A stretch of DNA of 64,000 nucleotides from NCBI RefSeq assembly GCF_020379485.1, contig NW_026015165.1, positions 36,090 through 100,089 on the forward strand, read 5' to 3'. The notes below the pieces were generated by a model that made no database searches, was not told the DNA's origin, and saw nothing but the letters and a program-made list of their open reading frames with translations. This DNA comes from Brassica napus. Lineage: Eukaryota; Streptophyta; Magnoliopsida; Brassicales; Brassicaceae. This document shows, one piece after another, positions 47,001 through 58,716 of the stretch (position 1 is its first letter; every line of letters starts with the position of its first letter). The position numbers and the translations under genes were made by a program.

Positions 47001-50000
47001 TCTTACAAAGAGATTCATCCTGGTTTGATTGGAACGACGAAGAAGCTGTGCTATTCCCAAACTGGGAAACTGGAATCACCTGATTTGAAAGTGGGATAAC
47101 TTCTTCCAACTCCTATGAGATTTATTCAACTTCCTGGTGATTCTCCACCACTTTATGTATCCAAATCAAGCTTCTTACAAAGAGATTCATCCTGGTTTGA
47201 TTGGAACGACGAAGAAGCTGTGCTATTCCCAAACTGGGAAACTGGAATCACCTGATTTGAAAGTGGGATAACTTCTTCATGCCAACTCCTATGAGATTTA
47301 TTCAACTTCCTGGTGATTCTCCACCACTTTATGTATCCAAATCAAGCTTCTTACAAAGAGATTCATCCTGGTTTGATTGGAACGACGAAGAAGCTGTGCT
47401 ATTCCCAAACTGGGAAACTGGAATCACCTGATTTGAAAGTGGGATAACTTCTTCATGCCAACTCCTATGAGATTTATTCAACTTCCTGGTGATTCTCCAC
47501 CACTTTATGTATCCAAATCAAGCTTCTTACAAAGAGATTCATCCTGGTTTGATTGGAACGACGAAGAAGCTGTGCTATTCCCAAACTGGGAAACTGGAAT
47601 CACCTGATTTGAAAGTGGGATAACTTCTTCATGCCAACTCCTATGAGATTTATTCAACTTCCTGGTGATTCTCCACCACTTTATGTATCCAAATCAAGCT
47701 TCTTACAAAGTGATTCATCCTGGTTTGATTGGAACGACGAAGAAGCTGTGCTATTCCCAAACTGGGAAACTGGAATCACCTGATTTGAAAGTGGGATAAC
47801 TTCTTCATGCCAACTCCTATGAGATTTATTCAACTTCCTGGTGATTCTCCACCACTTTATGTATCCAAATCAAGCTTCTTACAAAGAGATTCATCCTGGT
47901 TTGATTGGAACGACGAAGAAGCTGTGCTATTCCCAAACTGGGAAACTGGAATCACCTGATTTGAAAGTGGGATAACTTCTTCATGCCAACTCCTATGAGA
48001 TTTATTCAACTTCCTGGTGATTCTCCACCACTTTATGTATCCAAATCAAGCTTCTTACAAAGAGATTCATCCTGGTTTGATTGGAACGACGAAGAAGCTG
48101 TGCTATTCCCAAACTGGGAAACTGGAATCACCTGATTTGAAAGTGGGATAACTTCTTCATGCCAACTCCTATGAGATTTATTCAACTTCCTGGTGATTCT
48201 CCACCACTTTATGTATCCAAATCAAGCTTCTTACAAAGTGATTCATCCTGGTTTGATTGGAACGACGAAGAAGCTGTGCTATTCCCAAACTGGGAAACTG
48301 GAATCACCTGATTTGAAAGTGGGATAACTTCTTCATGCCAACTCCTATGAGATTTATTCAACTTCCTGGTGATTCTCCACCACTTTATGTATCCAAATCA
48401 AGCTTCTTACAAAGAGATTCATCCTGGTTTGATTGGAACGACGAAGAAGCTGTGCTATTCCCAAACTGGGAAACTGGAATCACCTGATTTGAAAGTGGGA
48501 TAACTTCTTCATGCCAACTCCTATGAGATTTATTCAACTTCCTGGTGATTCTCCACCACTTTATGTATCCAAATCAAGCTTCTTACAAAGAGATTCATCC
48601 TGGTTTGATTGGAACGACGAAGAAGCTGTGCTATTCCCAAACTGGGAAACTGGAATCACCTGATTTGAAAGTGGGATAACTTCTTCATGCCAACTCCTAT
48701 GAGATTTATTCAACTTCCTGGTGATTCTCCACCACTTTATGTATCCAAATCAAGCTTCTTACAAAGAGATTCATCCTGGTTTGATTGGAACGACGAAGAA
48801 GCTGTGCTATTCCCAAACTGGGAAACTGGAATCACCTGATTTGAAAGTGGGATAACTTCTTCATGCCAACTCCTATGAGATTTATTCAACTTCCTGGTGA
48901 TTCTCCACCACTTTATGTATCCAAATCAAGCTTCTTACAAAGAGATTCATCCTGGTTTGATTGGAACGACGAAGAAGCTGTGCTATTCCCAAACTGGGAA
49001 ACTGGAATCACCTGATTTGAAAGTGGGATAACTTCTTCATGCCAACTCCTATGAGATTTATTCAACTTCCTGGTGATTCTCCACCACTTTATGTATCCAA
49101 ATCAAGCTTCTTACAAAGAGATTCATCCTGGTTTGATTGGAACGACGAAGAAGCTGTGCTATTCCCAAACTGGGAAACTGGAATCACCTGATTTGAAAGT
49201 GGGATAACTTCTTCATCCCAACTCCTATGAGATTTATTCAACTTCCTGGTGATTCTCCACCACTTTATGTATCCAAATCAAGCTTCTTACAAAGAGATTC
49301 ATCCTGGTTTGATTGGAACGACGAAGAAGCTGTGCTATTCCCAAACTGGGAAACTGGAATCACCTGATTTGAAAGTGGGATAACTTCTTCATCCCAACTC
49401 CTATGAGATTTATTCAACTTCCTGGTGATTCTCCACCACTTTATGTATCCAAATCAAGCTTCTTACAAAGAGATTCATCCTGGTTTGATTGGAACGACGA
49501 AGAAGCTGTGCTATTCCCAAACTGGGAAACTGGAATCACCTGATTTGAAAGTGGGATAACTTCTTCATGCCAACTCCTATGAGATTTATTCAACTTCCTG
49601 GTGATTCTCCACCACTTTATGTATCCAAATCAAGCTTCTTACAAAGAGATTCATCCTGGTTTGATTGGAACGACGAAGAAGCTGTGCTATTCCCAAACTG
49701 GGAAACTGGAATCACCTGATTTGAAAGTGGGATAACTTCTTCATGCCAACTCCTATGAGATTTATTCAACTTCCTGGTGATTCTCCACCACTTTATGTAT
49801 CCAAATCAAGCTTCTTACAAAGAGATTCATCCTGGTTTGATTGGAACGACGAAGAAGCTGTGCTATTCCCAAACTGGGAAACTGGAATCACCTGATTTGA
49901 AAGTGGGATAACTTCTTCATGCCAACTCCTATGAGATTTATTCAACTTCCTGGTGATTCTCCACCACTTTATGTATCCAAATCAAGCTTCTTACAAAGAG

Positions 50001-53000
50001 ATTCATCCTGGTTTGATTGGAACGACGAAGAAGCTGTGCTATTCCCAAACTGGGAAACTGGAATCACCTGATTTGAAAGTGGGATAACTTCTTCATGCCA
50101 ACTCCTATGAGATTTATTCAACTTCCTGGTGATTCTCCACCACTTTATGTATCCAAATCAAGCTTCTTACAAAGAGATTCATCCTGGTTTGATTGGAACG
50201 ACGAAGAAGCTGTGCTATTCCCAAACTGGGAAACTGGAATCACCTGATTTGAAAGTGGGATAACTTCTTCATGCCAACTCCTATGAGATTTATTCAACTT
50301 CCTGGTGATTCTCCACCACTTTATGTATCCAAATCAAGCTTCTTACAAAGTGATTCATCCTGGTTTGATTGGAACGACGAAGAAGCTGTGCTATTCCCAA
50401 ACTGGGAAACTGGAATCACCTGATTTGAAAGTGGGATAACTTCTTCATGCCAACTCCTATGAGATTTATTCAACTTCCTGGTGATTCTCCACCACTTTAT
50501 GTATCCAAATCAAGCTTCTTACAAAGTGATTCATCCTGGTTTGATTGGAACGACGAAGAAGCTGTGCTATTCCCAAACTGGGAAACTGGAATCACCTGAT
50601 TTGAAAGTGGGATAACTTCTTCATGCCAACTCCTATGAGATTTATTCAACTTCCTGGTGATTCTCCACCACTTTATGTATCCAAATCAAGCTTCTTACAA
50701 AGAGATTCATCCTGGTTTGATTGGAACGACGAAGAAGCTGTGCTATTCCCAAACTGGGAAACTGGAATCACCTGATTTGAAAGTGGGATAACTTCTTCAT
50801 CCCAACTCCTATGAGATTTATTCAACTTCCTGGTGATTCTCCACCACTTTATGTATCCAAATCAAGCTTCTTACAAAGTGATTCATCCTGGTTTGATTGG
50901 AACGACGAAGAAGCTGTGCTATTCCAAACTGGGAAACTGGAATCACCTGATTTGAAAGTGGGATAACTTCTTCATGCCAACTCCTATGAGATTTATTCAA
51001 CTTCCTGGTGATTCTCCCCACTTTATGTATCCAAATCAAGCTTCTTACAAGAGATTCATCCTGGTTTGATTGGAACGACGAAGAAGCTGTGCTATTCCCA
51101 AACTGGGAAACTGGAATCACCTGATTTGAAAGTGGGATAACTTCTTCATGCCAACTCCTATGAGATTTATTCAACTTCCTGGTGATTCTCCACCACTTTA
51201 TGTATCCAAATCAAGCTTCTTACAAAGTGATTCATCCTGGTTTGATTGGAACGACGAAGAAGCTGTGCTATTCCAAACTGGGAAACTGGAATCACCTGAT
51301 TTGAAAGTGGGATAACTTCTTCATGCCAACTCCTATGAGATTTATTCAACTTCCTGGTGATTCTCCACCACTTTATGTATCCAAATCAAGCTTCTTACAA
51401 AGAGATTCATCCTGGTTTGATTGGAACGACGAAGAAGCTGTGCTATTCCCAAACTGGGAAACTGGAATCACCTGATTTGAAAGTGGGATAACTTCTTCAT
51501 GCCAACTCCTATGAGATTTATTCAACTTCCTGGTGATTCTCCACCACTTTATGTATCCAAATCAAGCTTCTTACAAAGAGATTCATCCTGGTTTGATTGG
51601 AACGACGAAGAAGCTGTGCTATTCCCAAACTGGGAAACTGGAATCACCTGATTTGAAAGTGGGATAACTTCTTCATGCCAACTCCTATGAGATTTATTCA
51701 ACTTCCTGGTGATTCTCCACCACTTTATGTATCCAAATCAAGCTTCTTACAAAGTGATTCATCCTGGTTTGATTGGAACGACGAAGAAGCTGTGCTATTC
51801 CCAAACTGGGAAACTGGAATCACCTGATTTGAAAGTGGGATAACTTCTTCATGCCAACTCCTATGAGATTTATTCAACTTCCTGGTGATTCTCCACCACT
51901 TTATGTATCCAAATCAAGCTTCTTACAAAGTGATTCATCCTGGTTTGATTGGAACGACGAAGAAGCTGTGCTATTCCCAAACTGGAAACTGGAATCACCT
52001 GATTTGAAAGTGGGATAACTTCTTCATGCCAACTCCTATGAGATTTATTCAACTTCCTGGTGATTCTCCACCACTTTATGTATCCAAATCAAGCTTCTTA
52101 CAAAGTGATTCATCCTGGTTTGATTGGAACGACGAAGAAGCTGTGCTATTCCCAAACTGGGAAACTGGAATCACCTGATTTGAAAGTGGGATAACTTCTT
52201 CATGCCAACTCCTATGAGATTTATTCAACTTCCTGGTGATTCTCCACCACTTTATGTATCCAAATCAAGCTTCTTACAAAGTGATTCATCCTGGTTTGAT
52301 TGGAACGACGAAGAAGCTGTGCTATTCCCAAACTGGGAAACTGGAATCACCTGATTTGAAAGTGGGATAACTTCTTCATGCCAACTCCTATGAGATTTAT
52401 TCAACTTCCTGGTGATTCTCCACCACTTTATGTATCCAAATCAAGCTTCTTACAAAGTGATTCATCCTGGTTTGATTGGAACGACGAAGAAGCTGTGCTA
52501 TTCCCAAACTGGGAAACTGGAATCACCTGATTTGAAAGTGGGATAACTTCTTCATGCCAACTCCTATGAGATTTATTCAACTTCCTGGTGATTCTCCACC
52601 ACTTTATGTATCCAAATCAAGCTTCTTACAAAGAGATTCATCCTGGTTTGATTGGAACGACGAAGAAGCTGTGCTATTCCCAAACTGGGAAACTGGAATC
52701 ACCTGATTTGAAAGTGGGATAACTTCTTCATGCCAACTCCTATGAGATTTATTCAACTTCCTGGTGATTCTCCACCACTTTATGTATCCAAATCAAGCTT
52801 CTCAAAGTGATTCATCCTGGTTTGATTGGAACGACGAAGAAGCTGTGCTATTCCCAAACTGGGAAACTGGAATCACCTGATTTGAAAGTGGGATAACTTC
52901 TTCATGCCAACTCCTATGAGATTTATTCAACTTCCTGGTGATTCTCCACCACTTTATGTATCCAAATCAAGCTTCTTACAAAGAGATTCATCCTGGTTTG

Positions 53001-53640
53001 ATTGGAACGACGAAGAAGCTGTGCTATTCCCAAACTGGGGAAACTGGAATCACCTGATTTGAAAGTGGGATAACTTCTTCATGCCAACTCCTATGAGATT
53101 TATTCAACTTCCTGGTGATTCTCCACCACTTATGTATCCAAATCAAGCTTCTTACAAAGAGATTCATCCTGGTTTGATTGGAACGACGAAGAAGCTGTGC
53201 TATTCCCAAACTGGGAAACTGGAATCACCTGATTTGAAAGTGGGATAACTTCTTCATGCCAACTCCTATGAGATTTATTCAACTTCCTGGTGATTCTCCA
53301 CCACTTTATGTATCCAAATCAAGCTTCTTACAAAGAGATTCATCCTGGTTTGATTGGAACGACGAAGAAGCTGTGCTATTCCCAAACTGGGAAACTGGAA
53401 TCACCTGATTTGAAAGTGGGATAACTTCTTCATGCCAACTCCTATGAGATTTATTCAACTTCCTGGTGATTCTCCACCAATTTATGTATCCAAATCAAGC
53501 TTCTTACAAAGTGATTCATCCTGGTTTGATTGGAACGACGAAGAAGCTGTGCTATTCCCAAACTGGGAAACTGGAATCACCTGATTTGAAAGTGGGATAA
53601 CTTCTTCATGCCAACTCCTATGAGATTTATTCAACTTCCT
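44036..53640 (-). repeat. CentBr-like satellite array 3
   Basis: About 54-55 monomers, continuous with array 2 before A inserted. Units mix AAAGAGATTC and AAAGTGATTC forms, with occasional TCATCCCAACTCC (46,050, 49,215, 49,390, 50,800) and a 4-bp loss at 47,105. The first three units still carry array 2 variants (CCTATTAGATTT, GGGGGTATTGG near 44,390); the rest is more uniform. It ends in the cluster CAACTTCCT at element E. Confidence 0.93.
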
Positions 53641-54169
53641 ATGAGATTTAAGGATGTAAATGATTATCTGAGTTTAGAAAGGATTATAGAAGAGAATAAG
53701 AGATTAAGGGACAGATTAGAGACTAATGGAGAATCATAATGAAATGAGTATAGAGAGAGATTGTTTAGAACTGTCTAATCTTATTATGAGATGAGGTTAC
53801 AATATTTATAGAAGAGGCATTAGGGTTTACAAGTCAAGAGAAAGCAGCACTAGTCATAAGCATGTGAAGTCAAGCCATAGGGGAGCGTCTCTTTTGAATT
53901 CCGGATGGTAAGGCTCACACGCTTGGCCTTTACAGCCTGTCCACGGCCTGGATGGATAAGGCTCGTCCCGCCCTTATCCCTAAACGGTCTGATCAGTCTT
54001 GAGACCTTCTATGTACTCTAGAGGCTTTACTCACCCATCTCCTTCTTCCTTCATGTTTCCTCAGATGTACGGCCAAGCCCCTGTCCGTACATAGGCCGTA
54101 CTGTCCGTACTCTTTCCATCACTTGCTTAGCTCTTCCTCTCCTTTCATAATGACTTCCTCATCTCAACA
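53641..54169 (-). repeat. Element E 3' LTR
   Basis: It begins TGTTGAGATGAGG on the minus strand at 54,169 after a GAGGGGAG PPT. The outer end is unclear: satellite stops at 53,640, and CCTATGAGATTTA occurs twice across the junction. Four CCGTAC/GTACGG sites lie at 54,067-54,110. Confidence 0.72.
54067..54110 (-). promoter_or_regulatory. CCGTAC site cluster in element E LTR
   Basis: Four hexamers in 44 bp: GTACGG at 54,067, and CCGTAC at 54,085, 54,096 and 54,105. GTAC is the core of SBP/SPL binding sites (known). The same hexamer is clustered in the N1 and N2 LTRs. Confidence 0.45.
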
Positions 54170-54276
54170 CTCCCCTCAAGCTTAGCTTTGTGAAAGCCTA
54201 AGCTTGGATGGCTATGAGATCTTCCTCATTAAAAACCTCACCAAGGAAAACCCATTGGGACAAAACCTTGATGAGG
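54170..54276 (-). promoter_or_regulatory. Element E pre-PPT double-hairpin module and PPT
   Basis: Hairpin 1 at 54,236-54,276 has the same 41-nt size and arms as A. Hairpin 2 at 54,177-54,206 has arms CAAGCTTAG / CTAAGCTTG, where the other copias have CAAGCTTGAC / GTCAAGCTTG, so two base pairs have changed on both sides. The PPT is GAGGGGAG, one G shorter. Confidence 0.7.
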
Positions 54277-54308
54277 GAAAAAGAGTAAAGACCTCACAGC
54301 CAAGAGGA

Positions 54309-55428
54309 TCAGCTCCTTCTCTTCCCAAGATCAATGAGGCCCAACCTGATGTGAATGGACTCCATTGTCTTCTGTCTTGCAGCCTTGGTGAACACATCAG
54401 CCAACTGATCTTCACTCCTCGTGTAACATGGCAAGATGACTCCTAGAATGATCATTTGCCTCACCTTGTGGCAATCAACTTCAATGTGCTTGGTTCTCTC
54501 ATGAAACACCGAGTTGGATGCAATGTGAATGGCTGCTTGGTTATCACAATGCATTGTCATTGGCGTGGCTTGATCAATCTCCAAATGCTTCAAGATGCCT
54601 TTGATCCACACCAACTCGTTGGTAAGCTTCAGCATAGCTCTATACTCAGCTTCTGCACTTGAGCAAGAGACCACCTTCTGCTTCTTACTCTTCCATGTCA
54701 CCAAGTTGCCTCCAATGAATGTGCAATAGCCTGTGGTTGATCTCCTGTCTGCTCTATCACCAGCCCAATCTGCATCACAGTATCCCACCACTTCAGTGCT
54801 TCCATTGCAACCCATCCATACTCCTTGATCAGGTGAGCCGTTGAGATACATCAAGATCCTCTCCACCATGCGCCAATGATGCTCCTTAGGAACTTGCATG
54901 TGTTGACTCACCTGATTCACAGCAAAACAAATGTCAGGTCTAGTTATGGTAAGATAAATCAATTTGCCAACTAGTTTTCTATAGAGTTTAGGATCCTGAT
55001 AAGGTTTGCTGTCTTCAATCTCCCCCTCTCGTGGGACTTTGTAGCCATCCTCCATAGGCATCCTTGCAGTCTTGCCTCCATAAGCACCTGCACCTTTCAA
55101 AAGATCAAGTGTATACTTCCTTTGGGACATGAATAAACCTTCCTTGGATCTACATATCTCAATTCCAAGAAAGTATTTCATTTCTCCCAAATCTTTAATC
55201 TCAAACATGGATTTAATGAACTCCTTGGTTGCTATGATACCTTCCTTATCACTTCCTGTGATAATGATATCATCAACATACACAAGAAGTGCAATCATAC
55301 CTGAGGGAGTTGTGAGTGTGAAGAGAGTGTGGTCTAGTTCAGACTTCTTGAAGCCTCGGCCATTCAGAGTAGTGCTCAGCTTGTTGTACCAAGCCTTGGT
55401 GATTGCTTCAGCCCATAGATAGCTTTCT
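54309..55428 (-). pseudogene. Element E RT C-terminal part and RNaseH
   Basis: The open part (54,309-55,298) starts just before the YVDD box (LLVYVDDIIITG) and runs through RNaseH motifs GYCDADWAGD, SSAEAEYRAM and HCDNQAA to a stop at 54,309. The short stretch 55,299-55,428 holds the preceding RT segment (ending AWYN...) broken by single-base losses near 55,395 and 55,425. Without these it would join the ORF upstream. Confidence 0.85.
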
Positions 55429-56748
55429 TCAATCTAACACATTCCCTTTCTTCACTAAGTGTTCTAGGCCTGGAGGTGGATGCATATATACTTCATCCTC
55501 AAGTTCACCTTGTAAGAATGCATTCTTCACATCCATTTGCCATAACCCCCATCCAAGATTCACAGCCAAGCTTAATACAATCCTTATTGTATGTAGTTTA
55601 GCTACTGGTGCAAAGGTTTCTATGTAATCTTCTCCATAAGTTTGAGTGAAACCTCTTGCTACTAGCCTTGACTTCTTCCTCTCAACCTTTCCATCAGCCT
55701 TATACTTGATTGTGAATATCCATTTACTACTCACAGCCTTCTTCCCTTTTGGTAACTCACTCTCATACCATGTATCATTCTTGATCATGGCTCCTGCCTC
55801 AGCTCCAACTGATTCCTTCCATTCTTTATCCATGATTGCTTCTTCATAGCTTCTTGGAATATAGTTCTCATCCAAGTTAACCATGAACGCACAATGTTCT
55901 TCAGGGTATTGAGCAAAGGAACACACAACTCGAGAAGGATCCTCCACAGCTTGGGCATTGTAGTACACTCGCGTGTTTACCCAAGAGGAAGGATCCTTTC
56001 TAATCCTTGTGCTTCTCCTCAATACAGGTTGTTCTTGCACTTGAACCTGCTCATCTTGTATATGCGGTTCTTGTGCTTCACTGTGATGTTCTTCATCTCC
56101 TTGGTCTTGCTCACCTTGATGATGAGAACCTGAGTTGAACTCTTCTCCTTCTTCACTCAAGCCGACTCCTTCTTGGCCATTTTCTTGAGTTTCAGGTTCA
56201 CTTCCCCCCTCATGATCAAGGTGAGGTGTTTGAGCAGCTCTTCTTGGTTCATTTGAGCTCTCTTCTGGTTGTCTACTTCTTGTGGACTGATCCTGATTCA
56301 TCTTGATACCAAGACCTTCCAAAATCACTCTTAAGACTCCAGCCTTATCTGATGTAAGATCCCTCAAGTCTTCTTGATTCTTCTCTTCATAGTATCCTCT
56401 TTCTTCAATGAACTTCACATCTCTAGATACAAGTACCCTTCTAGCTTCTGGATCATAACACTTATATCCTTTTTGAGTTGTTGAGTAGCCAATGAACATT
56501 GCCTTTCTGCTTCTTGCTTCTAGCTTGTTCCTCAACTCTCCTGGTACCAACACATAACACAAGCATCCAAACACTCTCATATATGTCAAAGATGGCTTGC
56601 GCTGGTTCAGTACCTCAAATGGTGCTTGATCCTTCAATACCCTTGTAGGTATTCGGTTGATTAGATAGCAAGCAGTGGATACAGCATCACTCCAGAATCT
56701 TTTAGGTACATTAGCTTGGAACATTAATGACCGAGCCACCTCCATCAA
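55429..56748 (-). pseudogene. Element E integrase C-terminus and RT N-terminal part
   Basis: 439 codons, from MMEVARSLMF (integrase after the catalytic Glu) through KRFWSDAV, a long acidic/Gln-rich linker, LRRSTRIRKD and RT to WQMDVKNAF and EHLVKKGNV, where a single-base loss gives a stop. Clearly homologous to C but with many amino-acid differences. This segment has no independent start of its own. Confidence 0.85.
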
Positions 56749-57352
56749 GTGCCTGTTCTTCCTCTCAGCTACACCATTCTGTTGTGGTGTGTAGGGCAGC
56801 TTGTTTGATGAAGTATTCCATGATGATCTAGATGGCTTTTGAACGCATAGCTTGTGTATTCTCCTCCATTATCTGATCTCAAAATTTTAATCTTAGCATG
56901 ATAATGGTTAGTCACATAAGCTTGAAAGTTCTTGAATGCATCTATCACCCTATCTTTGATGGAATTAGTGTTAACCAGGTGTATTTAGATTTTTCATCAA
57001 TGAATGTGACAAAGTACTTATGATTATCTCTAGAGAAACTAGGTGCAGTCCACACATCAGTATGAATCAAATCAAAGCAATTTTCATAAACAGTAGATGT
57101 TCTTGGAAACACATTCTTACAATGCTTGCCTAAAATGCAAGCTTCACACTTATCATTTTCAAAAACCACACCTGGTAACATCAAGTTTAAAGCCCTCTCA
57201 TGGGGATGACCTAGTCTAGCATGCCACAATGCATTTTTATTCAAACTAGAAGCAGAAGTAAATGAGCAGTTATGATTGGAAACAGGATCAAGCTTCTCAA
57301 GCATATAAACTCTCCCTTTGTAACTCCTTTTCCAATCAATTGGCTTCTTCAA
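56749..57352 (-). pseudogene. Element E pre-integrase and integrase core, frameshifted
   Basis: The open piece 56,945-57,352 has the HHCC pre-integrase region (WHARLGHPHERA ... LGKHCK) and the first catalytic Asp (HTDVWTAP). It then goes out of frame near 56,945. The following 56,749-56,944 encodes the SDNGGEY and NGVAER region with another single-base loss near 56,800. Confidence 0.82.
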
Positions 57353-57965
57353 TATCCTGAAACTTCACATCATTAGGACTGAATATAACATTGCAATTCA
57401 AATCAGTAGTGCATTTCTTAACTGAAAGTAGATTTGATGTGAATTCAGGAATATAAAATGCTCTAGTAGTATTATCAAATAGCTTTAAGTTTCCTATTCC
57501 CTAATAGGTATCTTATCTCCATTTGCAATCATCACACATCCATTAGTAGGTTCTATGTCTTAATCAGGTTGGTGTCACTAATCATATGATGAGATGCACC
57601 TGAATCTATAATCAATGGTTTGGATGCATTGCTAGCATGATGGCAGATACATTTTGATCTATATGCATTCATCTTAGCATTTCTATCAATGCACTGCTCA
57701 ATTCAGTCTTACTATCATTCCTAGCAATCTCAGCCTTACTGTGAGTCATTTCTATAGTCCTAGCAATCATAGAAGCACCAAATGAATACCCATGAATGTT
57801 ACCATTATCCTTGAGCATTTTGATGAGTGCATCCATCTGACCTCCTGATGAAGTCTTGATCATTGCCTCGGGGGTTGATGGCTCCAGTATAGGTCACCAA
57901 AGCTTTTCCATTTCCTTCACGGTTCTCCACTTCAGTTCCTCGGTTGGATGGCCCTGCTTTACATT
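57353..57965 (-). pseudogene. Element E protease and end of gag (remnant)
   Basis: The minus-strand translation gives IIDSGASHHMISD (active site Asp near 57,605) followed by a disrupted GVGNLKLF-type region with a frameshift near 57,500. Upstream is a gag C-terminal stretch (64-codon open piece 57,669-57,863, and beyond it GPSNRGTEVENREGN). It is cut at 57,965 by element C's truncated LTR. Confidence 0.7.
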
Positions 57966-58434
57966 GAGAGAAGATACATTGATTTAGGAAGAGTATTGGG
58001 GCAGAGAGTAACTTTGGGAATTTACCACAGTAACTTTAGTTTTACTGTGGTAACTAAGGTAAAGGCTTGGGAAGTTACATTGGACCCTTATGGTAAAGGG
58101 GATCACGCCCAAGATGAGTCTGGATAAGGGAGGAGGTGTTTGGATAAGGTCTGGTCATAGCTGGAAAAGTGAAGCACTTTTACAGCCTGTCCAAGCATGT
58201 GAAGCAAAAGGAGCTCCAGCCTGTCCATTGACCTCACATGCTTATGGATTTCGAAATCCCTTTTGTATTAGCCTTATCTCTTCATATATATCTTGTATCT
58301 GAGACATTAAATTAATAAATGGAGTTTTGAGTCTCTCTCTCTTGATTCTCTCACTAAAATCTCTTAATCTCTTTAATCTTTGAATCTAAGTATCTATGGT
58401 TGTTTGAATCATTCTCTAAACACAAAAGTGTTTA
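57966..58434 (+). repeat. Element C 5' LTR, lacking first 18 bp
   Basis: It aligns with 63,159-63,627. U3 inverted repeat with perfect 12-bp arms at 58,022-58,033 and 58,042-58,053. A CATATATA box at 58,283-58,290 and AATAAA at 58,314-58,319 precede the end GTGTTTA. Confidence 0.9.
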
Positions 58435-58447
58435 TGGTATCAGAGCC
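58435..58447 (+). other. Primer binding site of element C
   Basis: TGGTATCAGAGCC directly follows the 5' LTR; initiator tRNA-Met type. Confidence 0.9.
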
Positions 58448-58716
58448 AGGTTCCTTGAAAAGGAGAGAGTGATTTCGTTTTTCTAAATGTTCTTGAGTGT
58501 TCTTGAGAGTTCTTGAGATTTTTCAAGAGCTAGATCCTTTAAAAGTCAAGTTTGTGTCTGTTGGTGTTTCTTTTGGAGAGTCAGCTTCAAGGGAGTCCGT
58601 TTAGGTGTTTCACAAGGTCAGAAGAGGGGTCTAGCTAGTTGGTAAGCTTGGCGTGTGAGATTAGAAGCATTTGGGGGAAGATCTAGGCTAAAGGTTGTTG
58701 CTTTAGGCTAAAGAAA

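Larger units (their letters stand above)
53641..57965 (-). mobile_element. Element E, decayed copia element, 5' end missing
   Basis: A minus-strand copia related to A, B and C but clearly diverged at protein level. Present in reading order: a gag C-terminal remnant, protease, integrase, RT, RNaseH, a hairpin module, a PPT and a 3' LTR. The 5' LTR, PBS and most of gag are absent, cut off by element C at 57,965. Several frameshifts split the coding region (near 57,500, 57,350, 56,945, 56,800, 55,425 and 55,395). It is the oldest-looking element here. Confidence 0.88.

Noticed and set aside
44036..53640. Strict higher-order repeat in array 3
   Set aside because: AAAGAG and AAAGTG units alternate irregularly; I could not find a fixed period by eye.
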